Source of the DNA: Bacillota bacterium
GTDB lineage: Bacteria > Bacillota > Bacilli > Tumebacillales > Effusibacillaceae
Length of the DNA stretch: 9,538 nt
Assembly (NCBI GenBank): GCA_020059765.1
Contig: JAGVBM010000316.1
Location: 1 to 9,538, forward strand
Direction: 5' to 3'
Below, in pieces: positions 1-5,705 of this stretch. The translations under genes and the position numbers were made by a program. Under the pieces are notes generated by a model. It saw nothing but the letters and a program-made list of their open reading frames with translations. It searched no databases and was not told the origin of the DNA. Each line of letters opens with the position of its first letter. The stretch's first letter is position 1.

Positions 1-2
1 AT

Positions 3-44
3 AAAAAAACTGTGCCGTAAGCAGCTTTCCCTGCTTGCGGCACA
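3..44 (-). terminator. Intrinsic terminator after the dihaem cytochrome c gene
   Basis: A 14-bp inverted repeat (11-24 with 31-44, one mismatch) encloses a 6-nt loop. On the minus strand it is followed by a run of seven T. It lies about 57 nt past the cytochrome c stop codon and faces the right way to end the metF/cytochrome unit. Positions 45-100, between the hairpin and the stop codon, hold nothing I can recognise. Confidence 0.9.
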
Positions 45-100
45 TCCCCGTCCGGTTTCGCTGGCTGGCTTGACCCGTTCTTGCTTTGCCTGGGCCGTTT

Positions 101-1069
101 CTACTTGACCGTTTCCCCTTCTGCTCCCTGCCACATTTCGTCGAGGCCAGCAGCCTTGGGCTGATCCGATTTTTTCGCTTTTGTCTCGTAGGGAACGTCA
201 GGCGGTGCGTCGCCCTTCGGCCAGTCATTTTCTTTCCCGGGAAAATCGGGCCGGTTTTTGGATAAAATGTAGCCAGCCAAATCTGCCGCTTCCTGTTCCG
301 TCAGAGTCCCTTGTTTTTTGCCGCCCATTTCGCCCAAGGGCATGTTTCGTTTGATATAATCGGTGGCAGTCCCCAATCGGCCCATGCCTGCACCGATATT
401 AAAGGAATTATTCCCCCACAAGGCGGGACCCGTGGTGGCTCCAGTTCCGGAACCGTCCGCTCCGTGGCAGGCGGCACATGATTGTTGAAACAACTTTTCG
501 CCGTTTGCCGGATTCGGTGTCGGCGGATTTTTGATATAGTTTTTCTCCAGCCAGGGCCGTTCTTTGATTCGCGTTGGCACACCTTCTGAAATATAGGACA
601 GATAGGCGACCATGGCCCGCATGTCATCACTGTTATACGGCACCGGTTTGCCGTTCATGCTGCGCTGGAAACAACCGTTGATCCGGTCTTCAATCGTCAC
701 GACTTTTCCTGCTCTTGTATTGTATTGCGGATAGACCGCCGTTACTCCCACGAGACTGGACGTATTGTCTCTGCCGGCATCCCCGTGACAACTGGAACAT
801 GACAACTGATTGCCCACATATTTTGGCAGTGACGTATTGGTTTCATGGATCAACTTGTGCCCGAGTCTGATCGCTTCCCCGTTTGGCCCCGCAGGAACCT
901 CGTCCAGGCTCGGAATTTTCGGCTTTGTAAACGCACCTTCTTTTGTGGGTCCTGCCAAATCTCTCCAATACCTGGATGCCAATGTAACGGACAGAACAGG
1001 CAGAGCCAGACCGACAATGATCAACAGAAAACTTAACGAAGTATTCCTCTTCCATTTTTTCGAGTCCAT
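101..1069 (-). CDS. Membrane-anchored dihaem cytochrome c, thiosulfate dehydrogenase (TsdA)-like
   Basis: 322 aa. Residues about 11-31 form one hydrophobic segment without a lipobox, so the protein is probably held by an uncleaved N-terminal anchor with its haem domains outside the membrane. Two haem c sites are visible: C91-S-S-C94-H95 and C198-A-A-C201-H202. Between them, in DRINGCFQRSMNGKP, Cys133 sits where TsdA/SoxA-type cytochromes carry the unusual Cys axial ligand of haem 1. After the second haem site, GAGM (M229) and NMP (M243) are family motifs that offer a Met ligand for haem 2. TsdA oxidises two thiosulfate to tetrathionate, or runs in reverse, and passes electrons to the respiratory chain. 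The start ATG has a GGGGGTG about 11 nt upstream. It follows metF by 101 nt with no terminator and is the last gene before the terminator at 3-44. No partner cytochrome (TsdB) is in view. The family is well supported; the substrate is inferred and tetrathionate reduction is an alternative. Confidence 0.85.
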   Translation of the reverse strand: MDSKKWKRNTSLSFLLIIVGLALPVLSVTLASRYWRDLAGPTKEGAFTKPKIPSLDEVPAGPNGEAIRLGHKLIHETNTSLPKYVGNQLSCSSCHGDAGRDNTSSLVGVTAVYPQYNTRAGKVVTIEDRINGCFQRSMNGKPVPYNSDDMRAMVAYLSYISEGVPTRIKERPWLEKNYIKNPPTPNPANGEKLFQQSCAACHGADGSGTGATTGPALWGNNSFNIGAGMGRLGTATDYIKRNMPLGEMGGKKQGTLTEQEAADLAGYILSKNRPDFPGKENDWPKGDAPPDVPYETKAKKSDQPKAAGLDEMWQGAEGETVK

Positions 1070-1070
1070 G

Positions 1071-1151
1071 TGCAGGATGACACCCCCATCAGTTCATGAT
1101 CAGTATCTCCCAACACTGATCCTGTATTCGATGAATCTGATGCATCCTGCA
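1071..1151 (-). other. Long imperfect hairpin between metF and the cytochrome gene
   Basis: Three nested complementary blocks can be seen: 1071-1079 with 1143-1151 (9 bp perfect), 1087-1097 with 1131-1142 (one bulged base), and 1098-1104 with 1115-1121 (7 bp, 10-nt loop). In the minus-strand RNA the base of the structure abuts the ATG of the cytochrome gene, and the G-rich ribosome binding site lies in an internal loop. No T-run follows, so it does not look like a terminator. It could control translation of the cytochrome or stabilise a processed mRNA; both are inference. Confidence 0.55.
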
Positions 1152-1170
1152 AACATTCTGCTTGTATATT

Positions 1171-2064
1171 CTAGACCGCCGATTGTTCCACCTGGATCAT
1201 CAACACGTCATACACGGTTTGCAGATTGCCGAGGGGATACAGATGGACACCGGCGACATGGGGTTTCAGCTGCTGGTACAATTCTTGTGCAATTTCCACC
1301 CCTGCTTCGCGGCCGCCTTTCTCGACCCGCTCCACAATGTCTTGGCTAATCTGGATTCCCGGGACCTTCTCGTTCAGAAATCTTGCTTGTTTTCCGCTTC
1401 GCAGCGGCAACAAACCGAACAGAACATGGACCGGCAGCCGCTCTTTCGCAAGCCGTTCCTGATAACGCAGCGCGGTTTCCAAGTCAAACACCGGTTGCGT
1501 CTGCACAAAGCTGACGCCCGCTTCCACTTTGGCACGCAGCTTTGCGAATTCCACATCCAAATCTTCCGCCCCCGGATTGGCGGCGCCGCCAATCAGAAAA
1601 TTCGTCGGCGCATTCAGACTGTTCCCCGCCATATCCTGTCCTTCGTTTAACCGTTTGGCGATCTTGATCAACCCGATCGTATCGACTTCAAAAACGCCTT
1701 GTGCTTCGGGATGGTCGCCGCGAGTGGGCGGATCCCCCGTCAGTGTCAGAATGTTGCGGACCCCCAGCGCAGCCGCTCCCAACAGTTCCGACTGCAATCC
1801 GAGAATATTGCGGTCGCGGCACGTCAGATGAAAAATCGCTTCAAGCCCCAGATCCTGTTGGACAATATGGGCCAATGCAATCGGGCTCATGCGCAGGGTG
1901 GCCATGGGCGAATCGGCAATATTAACCGCATCCACATAGCCGCGCAAATGCTTGGCTTTGACCATGGTCGGCAGCGGATCGGCCCCTTTTGGCGGTTCCA
2001 GTTCAACGGTTATGACACTCTTTCCTAGACTCAGCTTTTCCCTCAATCCGTGAATTTGGTACAA
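1171..2064 (-). CDS. metF: Methylenetetrahydrofolate reductase (MetF), short form
   Basis: 297 aa, the usual length of a single-domain bacterial MetF. This flavin enzyme reduces 5,10-methylene-THF to 5-methyl-THF, the methyl donor for methionine synthesis. Visible family motifs are VELEPPKG (about 20-27, with the catalytic-type Glu), HLTCRDRN (79-86), LTLTGDPP (106-113, flavin/folate contact) and FVQTQPVFD (187-194), on a TIM-barrel pattern. It resembles the reductase half of Bacillus YitJ-type proteins rather than the fused protein: no homocysteine methyltransferase domain is attached. The start is a TTG at 2064, chosen because GAGGAGG lies exactly 8 nt upstream. An ATG at 2071 is in another frame and only 1 nt from that site. 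Expression is very probably controlled by the S-box riboswitch at 2243-2447. The gene ends with TAG and is followed by the cytochrome gene. Confidence 0.93.
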   Translation of the reverse strand: MYQIHGLREKLSLGKSVITVELEPPKGADPLPTMVKAKHLRGYVDAVNIADSPMATLRMSPIALAHIVQQDLGLEAIFHLTCRDRNILGLQSELLGAAALGVRNILTLTGDPPTRGDHPEAQGVFEVDTIGLIKIAKRLNEGQDMAGNSLNAPTNFLIGGAANPGAEDLDVEFAKLRAKVEAGVSFVQTQPVFDLETALRYQERLAKERLPVHVLFGLLPLRSGKQARFLNEKVPGIQISQDIVERVEKGGREAGVEIAQELYQQLKPHVAGVHLYPLGNLQTVYDVLMIQVEQSAV

Positions 2065-2072
2065 CTTCCATT

Positions 2073-2079
2073 CCTCCTC
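2073..2079 (-). promoter_or_regulatory. Ribosome binding site fixing the TTG start of metF
   Basis: GAGGAGG on the minus strand, 8 nt before the TTG at 2064. Its strength and spacing decide the start in the absence of any in-frame ATG near by. Confidence 0.8.
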
Positions 2080-2113
2080 GACTGTGAACCGTTTACCCCA
2101 AGGCCTGGCAATT

Positions 2114-2136
2114 AAAGAAAACTTGGCTCCGCCAAG
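2114..2136 (-). terminator. Possible second terminator-like hairpin in the metF leader
   Basis: CTTGGC / GCCAAG (2131-2136 with 2122-2127, 3-nt loop) is followed on the minus strand by TTTTCTTT. It lies downstream of the riboswitch terminator and about 50 nt before the metF start. The stem is only 6 bp, so it may be weak or simply leader structure. The rest of 2080-2208 shows nothing else I can name. Confidence 0.35.
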
Positions 2137-2208
2137 CCTTTAGGCGCAGGCGAGCCTTAGTTGCCCTTATACTTGTGACCTTGAAAACTTATAAATCCAA
2201 ACAAGTAC

Positions 2209-2241
2209 AAAAAACCTCTTTCCCATGTAAGAAAGAGGTTT
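2209..2241 (-). terminator. Regulated intrinsic terminator of the SAM-I riboswitch
   Basis: An 11-bp perfect inverted repeat (2212-2222 with 2231-2241, 8-nt loop) ends in six T on the minus strand. It directly follows the 3' strand of riboswitch helix P1, the arrangement of S-box expression platforms. SAM binding is expected to allow this terminator to form and to stop transcription before metF. Confidence 0.92.
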
Positions 2242-2242
2242 G

Positions 2243-2447
2243 CTTATCGGATTCGCCAACCCTCTCTCATCTTTCGAAGGCGCAGCCTTCGTCGGAATTG
2301 GCACCGTGCTTGTCATTTGCAAGGCCTCCCCCAGCCGGTATCGGATGCTTACAGGTGCATGAACCTTGACCGGGATGAAGCTTTTGAATGGACAAGTCGG
2401 TTGCCGCGGCTTCATCGGGCCAGTCCCTCAGCCGAACTCTGGATAAG
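2243..2447 (-). promoter_or_regulatory. SAM-I (S-box) riboswitch upstream of metF
   Basis: The minus-strand RNA carries the conserved S-box elements in order. P1 is CUUAUC (2442-2447) pairing with GAUAAG (2243-2248). GAGGGA lies at 2424-2429, followed by GGCCCGAUGAAGCC and GGCAACC (2399-2405), which form P2 and the kink-turn/pseudoknot region. The P3 base is CUUGUC (2391-2396) with GACAAG (2309-2314). GGUGCCAAUUCC lies at 2294-2305, P4 is a 7-bp hairpin (2275-2291), and AGAUGAG is at 2266-2272. The aptamer senses S-adenosylmethionine and turns transcription off when SAM is plentiful, which suits metF. It is about 205 nt long, clearly longer than typical, because roughly 76 nt are enclosed in P3. 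Confidence 0.95.
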
Positions 2448-2482
2448 AGTGATTCAGTCTTATTCGATTCTTCTTTACCGCT

Positions 2483-2511
2483 AGCGTACCGAATTGACGC
2501 GCAATTGTCAA
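2483..2511 (-). promoter_or_regulatory. Sigma-A-like promoter for the riboswitch-metF unit
   Basis: On the minus strand a perfect TTGACA (2506-2511) is followed by a 17-nt spacer and TACGCT (2483-2488; three of six match TATAAT). Transcription would start near 2475, about 28 nt before helix P1 of the riboswitch. The -35 box overlaps the stop codon of the upstream acyl-ACP reductase-like gene. Confidence 0.65.
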
Positions 2512-3641
2512 TATAAAAAATCCCCGGCAGCCCCTCCTGCGCTGCCGAGATTGACGGCTGCCGCCGCCGTTTTTCCTTGTGCCGGTCCCATGTCCCGAAT
2601 AGCACGAATCATCTCCGGTGTCAGCTGTTTGCCGAAGGAACGGAATCCGGCCACTTTGAACCCGTGTTTCTGCGCCAATCCTTCGATTTCCCGCACCTGT
2701 TCCACCCGGATATGACGGCCCAGCGTAAAAGATTCATATTTCTGTTCCAGGGCAAGCATCATCGTTTCGGCCATGCAGGCGAAAACAATGCCCTTTGGCA
2801 GTCCGAAACGGAAGCGGCTTTCATACTCGCCCGGGACTTCCACCAATCCGCCTTCGATAACCAGCACATCCGATCTCGTTTCCGCCACTTGCCGCGCCAC
2901 ATCCCGCGGACGTGCCACATCGCAAACCACGGCACCCGTCCGCAAATCCTCCGGATAGAGAACGGTGTCGGCGCTTCCCGTAACGGTCACCACAATCTGC
3001 GCCTGGCGAACGGCTTGTCGCGGATTGGTAGAGATGTCCGCCAGTTTTCCCGATTCGCTCATAATCAAACCCGCTATCATTTCCAACTTGTGTTCATCCC
3101 GGGCAACCAATGTCAATTTGCCTGCCTCCGGAGCCAATAATCTGGCGCAGATGGCTCCGATGGCGCCTGTAGCCCCTACCACAACCACATGGGCTTGCCG
3201 CGGATCGATTCCCATCAGGATGGCCGCTTGTTTGGTCGCTTCAATTGCGGTCGACACCGTATAACTGTTGCCAGTGGTTACCGGAATGTTCAAATGTTTG
3301 GCAATCGTGATGCCTGCATCGCCAATCACAGACGTAAAGGCTCCCAGACCCAAAATTTTGGCACCGGCCCGCTCCGCTTTTTTCCCTGCCCGAATAATCT
3401 TCTGCAAAACGGTTGGCAGCGGCAGATTCAGCATCTGTTTTGCGGTTAAGGTCGTCGCGACAAACCAACCCTCGACTTCGTTGTGCGGCGATTGAATGCG
3501 TTGCAAATGATCCACCAGGAGTGCCGGGCTGTGGCGCATCATTTGCTCAAGAACGGCAGGGGGCCAATTTTTCAAGGCGGGAAATTTCTTTTCCACATCA
3601 CTGGTGTCTTCCGGATGTATGAGAAAACCAAACGTATCCAT
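2508..3641 (-). CDS. Acyl-ACP reductase (AAR)-like fatty aldehyde-forming enzyme
   Basis: 377 aa. It aligns by eye with cyanobacterial AAR, which reduces acyl-ACP with NADPH to a fatty aldehyde. The shared features are GLGAFTSVIGD (98-108), TTGNSYT (122-128), a Rossmann motif GATGAIG (156-162, GATGDIG in AAR), LVARD (178-182), IEGGLVEVPG (262-271), and FACMAETMM (287-295) matching FACFAEAML, whose Cys carries the acyl thioester; here it is Cys289. SFTLGRH and KHGFKVAGF also match the AAR C-terminus. About 40 residues follow the point where AAR normally ends, finishing in an Ala/Gly-rich tail. The ATG at 3641 is chosen because GGGAG lies 8 nt upstream; an in-frame start at 3683 would overlap the preceding gene. 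It lies 16 nt after the SRPBCC gene, so it is probably co-transcribed. No aldehyde deformylating oxygenase is near, so alkane synthesis is unlikely; an aminotransferase is present instead. Automated annotation may call it a shikimate dehydrogenase-like protein. The catalytic role is inferred. Confidence 0.8.
   Translation of the reverse strand: MDTFGFLIHPEDTSDVEKKFPALKNWPPAVLEQMMRHSPALLVDHLQRIQSPHNEVEGWFVATTLTAKQMLNLPLPTVLQKIIRAGKKAERAGAKILGLGAFTSVIGDAGITIAKHLNIPVTTGNSYTVSTAIEATKQAAILMGIDPRQAHVVVVGATGAIGAICARLLAPEAGKLTLVARDEHKLEMIAGLIMSESGKLADISTNPRQAVRQAQIVVTVTGSADTVLYPEDLRTGAVVCDVARPRDVARQVAETRSDVLVIEGGLVEVPGEYESRFRFGLPKGIVFACMAETMMLALEQKYESFTLGRHIRVEQVREIEGLAQKHGFKVAGFRSFGKQLTPEMIRAIRDMGPAQGKTAAAAVNLGSAGGAAGDFLY
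2515..2547 (-). terminator. Intrinsic terminator inside the 3' end of the AAR-like gene
   Basis: A 7-bp perfect stem (2525-2531 with 2541-2547, 9-nt loop) is followed on the minus strand, after GGA, by six T (2515-2520). The hairpin is coding: it specifies part of the Gly/Ala-rich tail, and the T-run encodes Phe-Leu. The stop codon at 2508-2510 comes after the T-run, so efficient termination would leave the mRNA without a stop codon. Confidence 0.75.
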
Positions 3642-3649
3642 AGGGTCAT

Positions 3650-3654
3650 CTCCC
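3650..3654 (-). promoter_or_regulatory. Ribosome binding site deciding the start of the AAR-like gene
   Basis: GGGAG on the minus strand, 8 nt before the ATG at 3641 and just after the TGA of the upstream gene (3658-3660). It favours the 377-aa form over a longer reading from 3683. Confidence 0.65.
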
Positions 3655-3657
3655 GTG

Positions 3658-4107
3658 TCAGTTGTTTTGACGGTTGTTCTCAAAACGCTGTTTGATCGCT
3701 TGCAGCATCGCTTCTCCGTTTTGCCGGAGCTTGACTTTGGCCACCGGATTCAGGAGAGTTGAAAGCATCGGCACCCCAAACTCAAAATCGACTGTCAGTA
3801 TGATATGCGTCTGATCCCCGGCTTGTTCGACAATCCATTCCCCTTCAAATTTTTTGAGATCTCCCTCCGTCTGTGCGTATCGAATCCGGCAAGCGGCATC
3901 GTCAAATTCGTCCCGCTCTTTCCATTTGAACGACATTCCGTTCAACGTGCTGTCCCACGCGGTAATGGTCCAATTGTCTCCTTGTTCCAACACCCGAACT
4001 TCTTTCAGGGACTCCATAAACTGCGGGTACGATGCCATATCCTTGATCAATCCGTAGACTTCACTTGCCTGCCCGCGAATCGTTTCTTTCACTTCCACCA
4101 ACGGCAT
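3658..4107 (-). CDS. SRPBCC/START-fold protein (polyketide cyclase/COQ10-like lipid-binding family)
   Basis: 149 aa, the typical length of a single SRPBCC domain. The pattern fits the family: an N-terminal strand PLVEVKETI, a helix with SEVYGLIKDMASYPQFM (15-31), EVRVLE (36-41), a WKERDEFDD strand, EGDLKKFEGEWIVE (81-94) typical of the aromatase/cyclase and COQ10-like groups, a strand around ILTVDFEFG, and a long C-terminal helix (about 122-144). These domains form a deep hydrophobic pocket and bind or carry lipids, quinones or polyketides; most have no catalytic residue that can be read from sequence. No signal peptide is present, so it is cytosolic. The ATG is preceded by AAGGGGT at good spacing. 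It lies 54 nt after the aminotransferase gene and 16 nt before the AAR-like gene, so a role in holding or delivering an acyl or aldehyde substrate is plausible but inferred. Confidence 0.8.
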   Translation of the reverse strand: MPLVEVKETIRGQASEVYGLIKDMASYPQFMESLKEVRVLEQGDNWTITAWDSTLNGMSFKWKERDEFDDAACRIRYAQTEGDLKKFEGEWIVEQAGDQTHIILTVDFEFGVPMLSTLLNPVAKVKLRQNGEAMLQAIKQRFENNRQNN

Positions 4108-4161
4108 GCTGCCACCCCTTTTGCGAACGATTTCAAAACTTCCTTTGCTGTCAGCCGAACA

Positions 4162-5406
4162 TCACGATATTTGCGTAAGCGGCAGACTGGCAGCCAACGC
4201 ATTGGCAAATGCTTCTGCCACTTGGTCGATTTCCTGTTTGCTGATGGTCAGCGGCGGTTCCATTCGGGTTACGCGCAGATTGTTCAGTGCAAAAGCGGTC
4301 AGTACCCCGTTTTGAATCAGTTCGGACATGACGAGACCGCCGATTTCTTCGTTGACAAATTCGATGCCGATCAGCAATCCCCGGCCCCGGATTTCCTGCA
4401 CGGTTCCCGGATAACGGTCAGCCAGCAGACGCAGCTTGGCGATCAGATAATCCCCTTTTTGCTTGGCCTGTTCATACAGGCGTTCTTCCAGCAGCAGATC
4501 GATGGCCGCATTGGCTGCCGCACAAGCTAAAGGATTCCCGCCAAAAGTGGAAGTATGTAACAGCGGCGCATGGATATACGGCTCATACAAGGACGGTCGG
4601 GCAATAAACGCGCCGATCGGCATGACGCCGCCCCCCAGCGCTTTCGCCAAACAAAGAATATCAGGCACTACCTGCTCTTCTTCACAGGCAAAAATCCGCC
4701 CGGTTCGTCCCATGCCGGTCTGCACTTCATCGGCAATCAGCAGGGCGCCGTGCCGGTCGCACAGTTCCCGCACGCGCCGCAAGTATCCGACGGGCGGCAG
4801 AATCACACCCGCTTCCCCCTGAATCGGCTCCACCAGCACAGCCGCAGTCTGATCGTCCATCACCGTCTCCAACCTTTCTGCATCTCCAAAGGGAACATGC
4901 ACGAATCCGTCCAGCAGCGGCGCAAAAGGTTCCCTGTACAAATCTTTTCCCGACGCGGACAGTGAACCCAGCGTTTTGCCGTGGAAGGAATGGATCATCG
5001 AAATGATTTTTGTTTTTCCCGTTGCGATGCGGGCCAGTTTGATGGCCCCTTCCACCGCTTCAGTGCCTGAATTGCAAACGAATGTATAGGTCAAGTCGCC
5101 GGGGGTGATGCGGGCCAATTTTTCTGCCAAATCAGCCATTGGCTGGGACAGCATCACCTTGCTGGAGAGCGGCATTCGCTGCAGCTGTTCGGCAACCGCC
5201 TGAACAATCTGCGGATGTTTATGCCCGAATGCAAACGTTCCGTATCCGCCCACACAATCGATCATCCGCTTGCCTTCGGAATCGGTGACAATCGTACCTG
5301 CCGCTTCCCGTTCAACCGCTGACAGTCCCATAAACCGCAGCAGCCTGGCAAGCCCGGGATTGATATAGGTTTCGTACTGCGCCAACACTTTCTCACCTAG
5401 TGACAT
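4162..5406 (-). CDS. Class III PLP aminotransferase, putrescine aminotransferase (PatA)-like
   Basis: 414 aa, full length for the family. Recognisable elements are the phosphate-binding NSGTEA (112-117), FHGKTLG (141-147), VEPIQGEAGVILPPVGYL (192-209), DEVQTGMGRTG (226-236) and CLAKALGGGVMPIGA (252-266) with the Schiff-base lysine K255, TSTFGGNPLACAAA (285-298), and the C-terminal RMEPPLT. The match to E. coli PatA (YgjG) continues through these blocks and is closer than to acetylornithine or ornithine aminotransferases. PatA moves the amino group of terminal primary amines to 2-oxoglutarate, interconverting an amine and an aldehyde. ATG at 5406 with GAGGGGGA upstream. It lies 51 nt after the zinc-ribbon gene and is followed by the SRPBCC and AAR-like genes. 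In this context the aldehyde partner could be a fatty aldehyde rather than 4-aminobutanal. The fold and chemistry are firm; the substrate is open (polyamine breakdown or alkylamine formation). Confidence 0.88.
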   Translation of the reverse strand: MSLGEKVLAQYETYINPGLARLLRFMGLSAVEREAAGTIVTDSEGKRMIDCVGGYGTFAFGHKHPQIVQAVAEQLQRMPLSSKVMLSQPMADLAEKLARITPGDLTYTFVCNSGTEAVEGAIKLARIATGKTKIISMIHSFHGKTLGSLSASGKDLYREPFAPLLDGFVHVPFGDAERLETVMDDQTAAVLVEPIQGEAGVILPPVGYLRRVRELCDRHGALLIADEVQTGMGRTGRIFACEEEQVVPDILCLAKALGGGVMPIGAFIARPSLYEPYIHAPLLHTSTFGGNPLACAAANAAIDLLLEERLYEQAKQKGDYLIAKLRLLADRYPGTVQEIRGRGLLIGIEFVNEEIGGLVMSELIQNGVLTAFALNNLRVTRMEPPLTISKQEIDQVAEAFANALAASLPLTQIS

Positions 5407-5457
5407 CTTCTGTCCCCCTCATCGTGTTTGCTCCTCTGCGCCCGCATTCCATGCGCT

Positions 5458-5700
5458 TCAGGTGCGGGGATAACGAGCCGCATGGTTGATAAACATGGTT
5501 TCCTGTCCGACAAATCCGCAAGATAAACATTTCACGTCCCGCACCGCCGCGCCTGACATGCCGACAAACGGCTGTTCTTCCGTGAGGGCAAGGACCTCTC
5601 CGTTGACCGGATCTTTCTGCACTTCATGAATCGTCTGTGAAATAACTCCAAACCGAGTTCGATTTCCCCGGCAATTGGGACAAAAATAGGCTTGTTCCAT
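5458..5700 (-). CDS. Small zinc-ribbon-like protein of unknown function
   Basis: 80 aa. I do not recognise the family. Two cysteine pairs, C7-P-N-C10 and C58-L-S-C61-G-F, are spaced like the two halves of a zinc ribbon, with a central stretch of about 47 residues. No signal peptide or membrane segment is seen. It starts at or next to the spoVAF stop: AAAGAGGTG overlaps the end of spoVAF, and the ATG at 5700 has normal spacing to it. The ATG at 5706 (two residues longer, TGATG overlap with the spoVAF stop) is possible but too close to the site. The tight junction implies co-expression with spoVAF, and a sporulation role is an inference from that. The next gene downstream, the aminotransferase, follows after 51 nt. 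Confidence 0.75.
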   Translation of the reverse strand: MEQAYFCPNCRGNRTRFGVISQTIHEVQKDPVNGEVLALTEEQPFVGMSGAAVRDVKCLSCGFVGQETMFINHAARYPRT

Positions 5701-5705
5701 TTTCA

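Noticed and set aside
2508..3641. Reading the gene as shikimate dehydrogenase or glutamyl-tRNA reductase
   Set aside because: The similarity is limited to the Rossmann fold. The blocks around TTGNSYT, GATGAIG and FACMAE follow acyl-ACP reductase instead.
3805..4530. Plus-strand open frame of 241 codons
   Set aside because: It is antisense across the aminotransferase and SRPBCC genes and their spacer, with no recognisable protein pattern.
5407..5457. Small hairpin CGCAT/ATGCG in the spacer before the aminotransferase gene
   Set aside because: Five base pairs and no T-run, so not a terminator. The spacer shows only the ribosome binding site.
5480..5530. Weak TTGTCG-N16-TATCAA promoter-like pair inside the zinc-ribbon gene, facing the aminotransferase
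   Set aside because: Only four of six matches in each box, and it lies in coding sequence. It is not strong enough to list, although a separate promoter here would matter for the operon question.
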